DNA from: Hyphomicrobiales bacterium
GTDB lineage: Bacteria > Pseudomonadota > Alphaproteobacteria > Rhizobiales > Aestuariivirgaceae
DNA: 64,000 bases
Reading direction: 5' to 3'
NCBI GenBank assembly: GCA_025363755.1
Contig: JANYLQ010000016.1
Span: 1 to 64,000, forward strand
Each line of letters begins with the position of its first letter. Position 1 is the stretch's first letter. The position numbers and the translations under genes are program-made. The notes under the pieces were generated by a model. The model was not told the DNA's origin. It was given only the letters and a program-made list of their open reading frames with translations, and did not search any database. Shown in pieces: positions 18,846-27,043 of this stretch.

Positions 18846-19874
18846 ATGAAGAAACTTTTATTGGCCGCTTCGGCCTTAACACTCGCATTTGCAGCCTCGT
18901 CCGCTATGGCCGCTGGTGAATTGCATATCTACAATTGGGGTAACTACACAAACCCCGAGCTTGTTAAGAAATTTGAAAAAGAATTCGACGTCAAAGTCAC
19001 AGTTGACGAATATGACTCAAACGAAACCATGCTTTCGAAGGTGCGTGCTGGCAATTCTGGCTACGACATTGTGGTTCCGTCAGACTACACGGTGAAGATT
19101 ATGATTGGTGACGGCATGTTGGAAAAGACAGAGCCTAACAAGATGCCAAACTTCAAAAATATGAAGCCCGAATTTGTAAATGTTTATTGGGATGATGGTC
19201 GCAATTACTCGGTGCCATGGCAGTTCGGAATGACAACGTTCTCGATTGATATTAACAAATACAAGGGTCCAATCGATTCACTAGCCATTTTGTTCGATCC
19301 ACCAGATGAACTTAAAGGCAAAATCAATATGTTGGATGACATTAATTCGGTTATACATGCCGCCGAGCGATATGCAGGTGTTCCGCGCTGTGGCGCAGAC
19401 AAGGCGAATCTGAAAAAGGTCAGCGACGTCTTGATGGCGGCCAAGCCAAACTGGAAAACGTTCAGCTATGACACTCAAGCCAAAATGACGTCTGGCGATG
19501 TAATTGTATCGCAGGATTGGAATGGTGACTCCTACCGCATTCGCAAAGTTTTGCCTGGTGCTACATTTGCCTACACAAAAGAAGGCATTGAAGGTTGGAT
19601 GGACAATGTGGCCGTGCTCAAAGGTGCCAAGAACATGGACAATGCAAAGGCCTTCCAAAACTTTATGATGGACCCGGCTAACGCTGCGCTTGCCTCAGAT
19701 TTTGCTGGTTACGACAACGGTATTGTTGGCGGCTTGGCTTCGTTGCCCGATGCGTTCAAGAACTCACCAGAACTCAACCGTCCGGCGAGCGCACCCGTTC
19801 CCGAATTCGTGCCACCTTGTCCGCCAGAAGTGGTCGAGATTTACAACAAGATTTGGACAAATTTGAAGAAGTAA
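18846..19874 (+). CDS. potD: Spermidine/putrescine-binding periplasmic protein (PotD/PotF-like)
   Basis: Signal peptide; ELHIYNWGNYTNPELVKKFEKEFDVKVTVDEYDSNETMLSKVRAGNSGYDIVVPSDY. Confidence 0.93.
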   Translation: MKKLLLAASALTLAFAASSAMAAGELHIYNWGNYTNPELVKKFEKEFDVKVTVDEYDSNETMLSKVRAGNSGYDIVVPSDYTVKIMIGDGMLEKTEPNKMPNFKNMKPEFVNVYWDDGRNYSVPWQFGMTTFSIDINKYKGPIDSLAILFDPPDELKGKINMLDDINSVIHAAERYAGVPRCGADKANLKKVSDVLMAAKPNWKTFSYDTQAKMTSGDVIVSQDWNGDSYRIRKVLPGATFAYTKEGIEGWMDNVAVLKGAKNMDNAKAFQNFMMDPANAALASDFAGYDNGIVGGLASLPDAFKNSPELNRPASAPVPEFVPPCPPEVVEIYNKIWTNLKK

Positions 19875-19889
19875 TTTTTGATTTTTCCG

Positions 19890-19922
19890 AAAGCCCCGCA
19901 CCTCATCATGCGGGGCTTTTTC
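19890..19922 (+). terminator. Rho-independent terminator
   Basis: AAAGCCCCGC...GCGGGGCTTTTT after the potD-like stop. Confidence 0.85.
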
Positions 19923-20012
19923 ATTTGTAATCTTTGGTCCCAACGGAAACTCTTTAACGAATCGTCTCAATTACACTGGGACATGATCCCAAGTTTTTAG
20001 TTAGGAGTTTTC

Positions 20013-20423
20013 ATGTTGAAACGTTTTCTCGTTGGATTTGGTGTTGTCGTTTTGTTGGGTACTGCTGCTTTGGCGCAGACCGCTACACCGCCCGCTGATC
20101 CCGCTGCAAAGCCTGCACTTACTGTTGACGACCAAACCGCTGATAATGGCCCGAACGATGGCCAACAAGATGGTGGTTGGTTTAACTGGAAGCATCGTGG
20201 AGGTCGTCATCACGGCGGCAACGGCCCAGACGGGCGCGGTATGGGCGGACCAATGATGATGGGCAAAGGCTTTGGCCTCATGCTGGCCAATGGTCAGGGT
20301 TTACGCATAAATTGCGGCGATGAACCGATGAAGCAATGCGTTGAAGCGGCCCAGCCGTTGATCGATACATTGAATAAGGCTAATCCCGGCCAGATGCCAG
20401 CTGTTGCGCCAAAGACACCATAA
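20013..20423 (+). CDS. Secreted hypothetical protein, His/Gly/Met-rich
   Basis: Signal peptide; HRGGRHHGGNGPDGRGMGGPMMMG; two Cys in NCGDEPMKQCVEAAQPL. Confidence 0.6.
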   Translation: MLKRFLVGFGVVVLLGTAALAQTATPPADPAAKPALTVDDQTADNGPNDGQQDGGWFNWKHRGGRHHGGNGPDGRGMGGPMMMGKGFGLMLANGQGLRINCGDEPMKQCVEAAQPLIDTLNKANPGQMPAVAPKTP

Positions 20424-20457
20424 GCTTTGGCCATTCTATATTATTAAATAATGAATC

Positions 20458-20530
20458 GTCATCCCGGCGAAGGCCGGGATTGGGCTTTTTCAGCTGTTAA
20501 GCCCAGCCCCGGCCTTCGCCGGGGTGACGG
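20458..20530. repeat. Dispersed palindromic repeat, family A
   Basis: CGTCATCCCGGCGAAGGCCGGGATTGGGCTTTTT...AAGCCCAGCCCCGGCCTTCGCCGGGGTGACGG. Confidence 0.9.
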
Positions 20531-20581
20531 ATATTGGTTTAAATTTGGTCTGAATTGATCAACCATCGCTCCAGCAAACTG

Positions 20582-20608
20582 AGATTCCCGCTTTCGCGGG
20601 AATGACGA
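20582..20608. repeat. Dispersed palindromic repeat, family A half-unit
   Basis: AGATTCCCGCTTTCGCGGGAATGACG. Confidence 0.85.
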
Positions 20609-20662
20609 GGTTACTATACTGCTTCACAATTTGTAAAAGCAGCTTCAACGGGCCAAGCATAA

Positions 20663-21829
20663 ATGAACACCACACCTTCCCACACAAATTCCCTACCACC
20701 CATGGATTGGGACCGTGCTCCCTGGAACCGCTGGTCGTTTCATCACATGCGCGAAGTGGTGCCGACGGCTGAAGTGTGGCGTGGTGATGGGCCAGTACGC
20801 AAGCTGGAGCGTCATGAGAAAAATCTCGATGGCCTGGGTGTCAAGAGTTTGAGTGGTGCGCCAACCTCGCTCTTGTCACTTCTCGACGAAACTTATACCG
20901 ATGGTTTTCTGGTGATGCACCGGGGGGCTGTGGTTTACGAGCGCTACTTTGGAACCATGACGCCACGCTCGCTGCATCTTTCGCAATCCGTGGCGAAATC
21001 AATCACAGGCATGGCGGCTGGCATATTGATTGGGCGCGGCGATCTTGATCCCACACAAGATATTTCACTTTATTTGCCAGAACTCGCGCAAACCGGATGG
21101 GCGGGAGCAACGCTTCAACATGTTTTAGACATGACTACGGGTGTGAATTTTGATGAGACTTACACTGATCCGCATTCCGATATGGGCCAGCTTGATGTGG
21201 CTTCGGGGTGGAAACCGATCCCACCGGGCAGTGATCCCAGCCTCAAATGGCCCACGCATATTTGGGAGCAGATTGTTGGCCTCAAAGAAAAGATTAGGCC
21301 GCATGGTGCTGCATTTGAATATCGTTCGATTGAAACTGATGTGCTGGCTTTTGCGATGGAGCGCGTGACAGGCAAACGCTTGCCGCAAATTATTTCAGAA
21401 GAGCTGTGGCAAAGACTCGGCATGGAAGAGAGTGGATGCTTTACGGTTGACCGAGCAGGCTATGCCATTGCTGATGGCGGGTTTAATGCAACGCTTCGTG
21501 ACTATGGGCGCTTTGGGCAGATGGTATTGTCTGGTGGCGCTGGCATCGTGCCTTCAAGTTGGGTCGAAACCACGCGCAAGGGCAACCATGAGATTTTTCC
21601 GGAGCCTTATAACATTGCGTTGCCGCAAGGGGCTTATCACAACAAGTGGTGGATTGAAGATCCCAAGTCGCGCAATCTTATGGCACGGGGAGTATTTGGC
21701 CAATGGATCTATATCGACTTTGCACATGACATGGTGATTGCAAAAATGTCGAGCTGGCCGGTCTTCCTCAATCCCAAATACGAAATCGCAACACTGGCGG
21801 CAGCGCACGCCATTGCCGCCACGCTTTAA
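20663..21829 (+). CDS. Serine hydrolase (beta-lactamase / class C-like family)
   Basis: SQSVAKSITGMAAGILIG (SxxK) and ...FEYRSIETDVLAFAMERVTGK. Confidence 0.88.
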   Translation: MNTTPSHTNSLPPMDWDRAPWNRWSFHHMREVVPTAEVWRGDGPVRKLERHEKNLDGLGVKSLSGAPTSLLSLLDETYTDGFLVMHRGAVVYERYFGTMTPRSLHLSQSVAKSITGMAAGILIGRGDLDPTQDISLYLPELAQTGWAGATLQHVLDMTTGVNFDETYTDPHSDMGQLDVASGWKPIPPGSDPSLKWPTHIWEQIVGLKEKIRPHGAAFEYRSIETDVLAFAMERVTGKRLPQIISEELWQRLGMEESGCFTVDRAGYAIADGGFNATLRDYGRFGQMVLSGGAGIVPSSWVETTRKGNHEIFPEPYNIALPQGAYHNKWWIEDPKSRNLMARGVFGQWIYIDFAHDMVIAKMSSWPVFLNPKYEIATLAAAHAIAATL

Positions 21830-22968
21830 TCGGCCAGCAGCGCTCGCGAAATAATATTCCGCTGAATCTCAGACGTGCCTTCATAAATGCGCATGATGCG
21901 CGCATCGCGAACGTAGCGTTCCACATCATAGCTTTGGGTGAAGCCATAGCCGCCGTGAATTTGCAGCGCCATGTCAGTCACGCGGCCTGCCATTTCGGAG
22001 GCAAAGAGTTTGGCCATCGATGCTTCGAGCGAATAACGCTCGCCCTTCACGCGTTTGTGGATGGTGGCCAAGCACAGTCCGCGTGCGGCGGCAATGTCGG
22101 TTGCCATATCAGCGAGCATCCACTGCAATCCCTGATAACTTGAGATGTTCACGCCGCCCATCTTGCGTGTCTTGATCCATTCAAGTGCGACGGCATAGGC
22201 CGCCTCGGCAATACCCACCGAGCACATGGCGATATCAATGCGGCCAGCATCCAAAGTTTTCATCGCAGTGCGGAAGCCTGAGCCTTCCTCGCCTAAAATA
22301 TTTGCAGCTGGCACTTTGGCATCGATTGAAAATTCGAAAGCATGCGCGCCGCGAAGGCCCATGGTGGCTTCGGCCTTGCCTAAAGTGACGCCACCATTTT
22401 TCCTTTCTACAACGAAAGCGGAAATGCCCTTGCCGCCAGCTACCGGGTTAGTGGAGGCATAGACCACCAACAGATCAGCAAAGCCTGCATTGGAGATGAA
22501 ATGTTTAGTGCCTTTGATATGATAGAAATCGCCGTCCCGCACTGCTTTGGTCGACATGCTGGCGGGGTCTGAGCCTGCTGTTGGCTCAGTTAACGCAAAT
22601 GCGCCAATGGCCTCACCTGATGCCAGCTGTGGCAAATATTTTTGGCGTTGTTCTTCGCTGCCACCAAATTTAATCGAGTCGCTGGCCAAAAAATGTGCCG
22701 ATACAAATGAGCCAGTGGATGCGCATGTGCCAGAAAGTGTTGCCATGCTTTCTAAAAACGTGAACGCATCGAGCCCCATGCCGCCATATTCAGATGGCAA
22801 ATTCAGCCCCATAATGCCCATCTCGCTTAATGCCTTGCGGTGGTAAATAGCAGAGGCACGAGCTTGCTGGTCGGTTATGCGGGCTTCGGGGCCGATTACA
22901 TTTTTGCAAAAATCAGTAATGGAGTTGACCACAGATGCATCAAAAAGTTCGATATTAAATCGCGTCAT
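21826..22968 (-). CDS. Acyl-CoA dehydrogenase
   Basis: GAFALTEPTAGSDPASMSTKA, HGGYGFTQSYDVERYVRDARIMRIYEGTSEIQRNIISR. Confidence 0.95.
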   Translation of the reverse strand: MTRFNIELFDASVVNSITDFCKNVIGPEARITDQQARASAIYHRKALSEMGIMGLNLPSEYGGMGLDAFTFLESMATLSGTCASTGSFVSAHFLASDSIKFGGSEEQRQKYLPQLASGEAIGAFALTEPTAGSDPASMSTKAVRDGDFYHIKGTKHFISNAGFADLLVVYASTNPVAGGKGISAFVVERKNGGVTLGKAEATMGLRGAHAFEFSIDAKVPAANILGEEGSGFRTAMKTLDAGRIDIAMCSVGIAEAAYAVALEWIKTRKMGGVNISSYQGLQWMLADMATDIAAARGLCLATIHKRVKGERYSLEASMAKLFASEMAGRVTDMALQIHGGYGFTQSYDVERYVRDARIMRIYEGTSEIQRNIISRALLAD

Positions 22969-24062
22969 AATGTCTTCCAAGCAAATTCACGAATTGATGT
23001 TCCATGTTCATCCAGTTTCGGGGCTGGCGCAAGCGGTGCGTTTACCGCGGCTGAAAATTTCACAGGCTGGCCTTGTGGCTCCGTATTCCCCACCAGCGCA
23101 TTGGCCTGCTTTGCATCCAGCACTTCAGCAGCAGGCACGCCGGCCGCCAACAGAAGTTCAACTGCCTCATTTGCACTGCGCTGCCCAGACCAGTTTTCAA
23201 TATGCGCCCGCAAAGCGCCTTCATTCTGAAAGCGCAATTCATCCGTTGCAAAAAGTGGGTCTGAAGGAATCGACGGCTCATTAATCACCGCTGCCAAAGC
23301 CTTCATCAGTTTATCGTTTAGCACCGCCACCATAAACATGCCGTCCAGCGACTTGAATGCGCCAAAGGGAGCAGAGATTGGGTGCCGGTTGCCCACGCGC
23401 TTTGGTGCCTTGCCAGAAGCAAACAAACGCGCGGACACCAGCGGCTGCAAGGCCAACATGCTGCTGAGCATGCTCACATCAAGATGCTGGCCGAGGCCCG
23501 TGACATGGCGTTGGTTCAGCGCCGCCATAATTGCCCAAGATGCATAAAGGCCGGAGACAACATCGGCCACCGACTCGCCAATTAACGTGGGTGGGCCATC
23601 AGGCTCTCCGGTCACCGACATGATTCCGCTCATGGCCTGCACGATGATGTCATAAGCGGGCCGCTGTGCCATCGGCCCAGTTTGGCCAAAGCCAGAGATT
23701 GACGTGTAAATGAGTTTGGGGTTTAGCTTCGAAAGCGCTTCATACCCAATGCCCAATTTCGTGGCCACACCCGGCCTGAAATTTTCCACCACCACATCGG
23801 CATCAGCCGCAAGCTTTAAAGCCAGATTGCGATCTGCATCATTGTTCAAATCTAACACAACTGAACGCTTGCCGCGATTGACCGTTGCAAACAGTGAACT
23901 CGACCCATCCTTAAGAAACGGCCCAATATGCCGATAATCATCGCCCTGAGGCGGCTCCACCTTAATCACATCCGCGCCAATATCAGCCAGCAAAGCCGTG
24001 CAATAAGGGCCAGACAGCACGCGGGTAAAATCGAGAATTTTAATGTTGTAGAGTGGCTTCAT
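22965..24062 (-). CDS. CaiB/BaiF family CoA-transferase
   Basis: KILDFTRVLSGPYCTALLADIGADVIKVEPPQGDD, NRGKRSVVLDL, VVENFRPGV. Confidence 0.95.
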   Translation of the reverse strand: MKPLYNIKILDFTRVLSGPYCTALLADIGADVIKVEPPQGDDYRHIGPFLKDGSSSLFATVNRGKRSVVLDLNNDADRNLALKLAADADVVVENFRPGVATKLGIGYEALSKLNPKLIYTSISGFGQTGPMAQRPAYDIIVQAMSGIMSVTGEPDGPPTLIGESVADVVSGLYASWAIMAALNQRHVTGLGQHLDVSMLSSMLALQPLVSARLFASGKAPKRVGNRHPISAPFGAFKSLDGMFMVAVLNDKLMKALAAVINEPSIPSDPLFATDELRFQNEGALRAHIENWSGQRSANEAVELLLAAGVPAAEVLDAKQANALVGNTEPQGQPVKFSAAVNAPLAPAPKLDEHGTSIREFAWKTL

Positions 24063-24069
24063 ATAGATA

Positions 24070-24465
24070 TTACGACTCGCTTAAAAGCCTTGTAAAAACC
24101 ACCCGCACATCTTCATCTGAAGTGTGCTCAATTGCACCTGCAGCAACCTGTTCTTGCGTCCACATCCAAGATGTCGCCGGATCATCTTTCATATCCCATT
24201 TCGGGAACATCCGCGTTTTGATATCACCGCAAGCAATCAGCACCACATCAAGATGCCGATCATCGGCAAGAATTTTATGGAACGTAGCGGTCACAGCAGC
24301 GCGCGGGCCTTCCAGCAGCTGCAGATAAAGATCTGCCCGACAAATCAGTGCCCCGGTAATATCGTCCCTCGCATTATTGCGCCGCGCCACAGACAGAATC
24401 TGGTTCAAGGTCGGATTATCAAACCCAAACGGCGTGGAGGCATAGATCAGTTGCATCAAACTCAT
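24070..24465 (-). CDS. BLUF domain blue-light sensor protein
   Basis: LMQLIYASTPFGF...LNQILSVARRNNARDDITGALICRADLYLQLLEGPRAAVTATFHKILADDRHLDVVLIACGDIKTRMFPKWDM; start at 24465. Confidence 0.9.
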   Translation of the reverse strand: MSLMQLIYASTPFGFDNPTLNQILSVARRNNARDDITGALICRADLYLQLLEGPRAAVTATFHKILADDRHLDVVLIACGDIKTRMFPKWDMKDDPATSWMWTQEQVAAGAIEHTSDEDVRVVFTRLLSES

Positions 24466-24573
24466 GGCGGAACTCCTTGGAGATACGATATGAGCATGGT
24501 TGCGGGGGGAGCGCCAGCCATCACGCCAGCGCCACAATCCCCAACCGACTCTCTTCCCTCGCAGGAGAAAGAG

Positions 24574-24867
24574 TCACGACGTGGAACGACGCGCGACCTG
24601 TGCTGCTGCCTTGCGCAAAGCCGTATTAATGCGGGCCTGCCAGCCTGCACCTGTGGCACGGAAAGTTTCCAGCACATCTTTGTCGAGGCGCAATGTAACT
24701 TGCTGTTTGACGGGCGCAATTTGGGGGCCGCGTTCGCCAACTTTGCGATTCTTAATGACTTCGACAAGCTCAGGTGGAAGAACTTCAAATGCGGGGCGAA
24801 ATCGACGCATATCCGCCATTGTCAATTCGCGAACCTCGCCTTCTTTATTCGTTAAAGGCTTTTTCAT
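24574..24867 (-). CDS. brnA: BrnA family antitoxin
   Basis: KQQVTLRLDKDVLETFRATGAGWQARINTALRKAA; overlaps brnT. Confidence 0.88.
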   Translation of the reverse strand: MKKPLTNKEGEVRELTMADMRRFRPAFEVLPPELVEVIKNRKVGERGPQIAPVKQQVTLRLDKDVLETFRATGAGWQARINTALRKAAAQVARRSTS

Positions 24868-25120
24868 ATCGGGCAATCTCTCTCCTATTAGCTTTACGAA
24901 AACTGATCACTCTAATTCCGCCGGGCACAGGTGTGAAACATAAGAAACACAATCGATCACCAATAAATCCAAATGCGGAATACCTCGGTTCCGAATAGAC
25001 AAAGCGATCATCCGGGTTGATTCTTGCAGTCTCCCAGATGAATTCTGAAACTTTGTCAAAAGGCAATCCCCGCTCATCTGCGTTCCGAAGGCTCTTGATA
25101 GGATCAAATTCAATTCTCAC
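24845..25120 (-). CDS. brnT: BrnT family ribonuclease toxin
   Basis: MRIEFDPIKSLRNADERGLPFDKVSEF...CFTPVPGGIRVISFRKANRREIARYEKA; GTG start. Confidence 0.92.
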   Translation of the reverse strand: MRIEFDPIKSLRNADERGLPFDKVSEFIWETARINPDDRFVYSEPRYSAFGFIGDRLCFLCFTPVPGGIRVISFRKANRREIARYEKAFNE

Positions 25121-25152
25121 GCTGTAGTTTTAAAGCAAGAATTGAGATTTGT

Positions 25153-25180
25153 CAATTTAATTGTAACTACAATTAAATTG
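25153..25180. promoter_or_regulatory. Putative brnTA operator: perfect 13-bp inverted repeat, 2-bp spacer
   Basis: CAATTTAATTGTA-AC-TACAATTAAATTG, 32 bp upstream of the brnT start. Confidence 0.75.
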
Positions 25181-25249
25181 GGGAAAGTCCTTACAGAGTT
25201 TACAAAAGCGAGACTGAACTTGATCGCGATCAGCGGTTTAAAAAAAGCG

Positions 25250-25335
25250 CTCATCCACCCCACCCCAACTCTCTCCGCTTGCGGGAGAGAGCAGCTTGTT
25301 TCACGAAAGTGAAACAAGCAAGAGAGGGCAGCGTT
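25250..25335. repeat. Dispersed palindromic repeat, family B
   Basis: ACTCTCTCCGCTTGCGGGAGAGAG and GCTTGTTTCACGAAAGTGAAACAAGC hairpins; related to 35037-35167. Confidence 0.75.
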
Positions 25336-25365
25336 TGTCGGCGGTTTAAGTAATCAGTGTACAGA

Positions 25366-25479
25366 TTAAAAAAATAATAAAATGCACTGTCTCCCTAACT
25401 CGCGGTTCACCACGAGTGCGACGATACCAATGATGGCCGAGACCCCGGCAGCCACGACCGCTGGTGCAAGTAGTGACAT
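25366..25479 (-). CDS. Candidate 37-aa single-TM peptide (not in ORF track)
   Basis: Reverse strand reads MSLLAPAVVAAGVSAIIGIVALVVNRELGRQCILLFF*; hydrophobic stretch then basic residues; no strong SD. Confidence 0.35.
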   Translation of the reverse strand: MSLLAPAVVAAGVSAIIGIVALVVNRELGRQCILLFF

Positions 25480-25911
25480 CCATTCAATTTGTTCATCTAC
25501 TGAGTCCTACAATGGATATTATCATTCATTTTGCAGCGAGGTCAGTTCATTTTAGCTGGTTGCTTAAAGTTTATTGCGTTTAGAACCCCGAAGGCAGTGC
25601 ATAAAGAAGACAATTCTATTATTAAAAACAGATGCTTATAGAAACTATACTACTCCCACCCCCAACGTCGTCTTCCTGATGGGCTCAAGACTGTTGTTGG
25701 TGAGGGATTGTTCCAGAAGGGGTAACCCAATTGTGGAGACTAGCCAGACATAAGGGAGGCACCGTACGGTGTCAAGTTTTATTTCTAAAATAGGTATTTA
25801 TTTTTTAAGTGAATGAGAAGGCTTGGTTTTTCTGGAAGAATTTAACTGCCCCCTCCTGTCTGCCGCGCAGACCGCCCACCCCTGTAGGAGGGATGGAATG
25901 GGAGAGCCTGC

Positions 25912-26175
25912 TCATCTCTCCACGTAATAAACCTCAACCTTGCCTGAGATCTTCACGGTCATCGGATTGCCATAGCGGTCCTTTGATTTGCCCCCGGCTG
26001 GCACCCGCACCCAGCCTTCTGAGATGCAATATTCTTCGACGTTGGTTTTTTCCACGCCATTGAAGCGGATGCCAATATGGAATGAGAGAACCGCTTCATT
26101 GAAATGCGGGCTCTTGGGGTCAACGCTCAGATGGTCTGGCAAAGCAGGCTTGGCGTCTTGGTTGGTTTGCGTCAC
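25912..26175 (-). CDS. DUF3297 family protein
   Basis: LPDHLSVDPKSPHFNEAVLSFHIGIRFNGVEKTNVEEYCISEGWVRVPAGGKSKDRYGNPMTVKISGKVEVYY. Confidence 0.85.
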   Translation of the reverse strand: MTQTNQDAKPALPDHLSVDPKSPHFNEAVLSFHIGIRFNGVEKTNVEEYCISEGWVRVPAGGKSKDRYGNPMTVKISGKVEVYYVER

Positions 26176-26302
26176 TCACGCTACTCCTTTTTGAATTTTC
26201 AGCTTGCTCTAAACGATGTTGGGCGCGTTGTCGCTAGGAGATACGCTGTTTGATTTCATGGTTCCCAATCGCTATGAGGTGGTCACACCGGGAAAATGTT
26301 GT

Positions 26303-27043
26303 ATGGCTGATGCGATTGCACTTCAGATTTCTAATCTCTCTAAATCTTTTGATAAAGTTGTTCTTCAAGATCTATCGCTCTCCATTCCGCAGGGGCAACT
26401 CTATGCGTTGCTCGGCCCCAATGGCGCGGGCAAGACCACCACATTGCGGATCGTGGTGGGTTTGATCAAAGCGGACTCTGGCAGGGTTCAAATTTACGGG
26501 AATGATATTGCTGAAAATCCCGAAGCGGCAAAGTCGATTACTGCGTGGTTGCCTGATGATCCGATGCTTTATGACAAGTTGACGCCGATTGAATATCTCG
26601 CTTTCATTTCTGGGCTTTGGAACATTGCTGCAGATGAAGCAGCTCTTGAGGCTGAGAAATTGCTGCGCTGGCTAGAGCTATGGGAGGTGCGTGACACGCG
26701 CTGCGAAGGTTTCTCGCGCGGCATGAAGCAAAAGGTGGCTTTGGCAGGAGCACTTATTCATAAACCAAAACTGCTTATTCTGGATGAGCCATTAACGGGC
26801 CTAGACGCCACGATGGCGCGCACCGTGAAGAATGCGCTACGAGCCCAAGTCGATGCCGGGGCCACTGTCATTATCACCACGCATATTCTGGAAGTGGCCG
26901 AACGACTGGCTGACCGCATTGGCATTATTGCAGGCGGTCGATTGTTGGCCGAGGGCACGCCACAAGAGCTGCAGCATTCAGGCGGAGCATCTGATGCCAC
27001 GCTTGAAGATGCATTCATTCGTTTGACGACCGACCTAAAATGA
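26303..27043 (+). CDS. ABC transporter ATP-binding protein (ABC-2 exporter type)
   Basis: LLGPNGAGKTTTLRIVVGL, FSRGMKQKVALAGALIHKPKLLILDEPLTGLD. Confidence 0.93.
   Translation: MADAIALQISNLSKSFDKVVLQDLSLSIPQGQLYALLGPNGAGKTTTLRIVVGLIKADSGRVQIYGNDIAENPEAAKSITAWLPDDPMLYDKLTPIEYLAFISGLWNIAADEAALEAEKLLRWLELWEVRDTRCEGFSRGMKQKVALAGALIHKPKLLILDEPLTGLDATMARTVKNALRAQVDAGATVIITTHILEVAERLADRIGIIAGGRLLAEGTPQELQHSGGASDATLEDAFIRLTTDLK

Noticed and set aside
24124-24855. 243-aa plus-strand ORF spanning BLUF and BrnA genes
   Set aside because: Antisense to two recognisable proteins; composition is inconsistent with a real protein.
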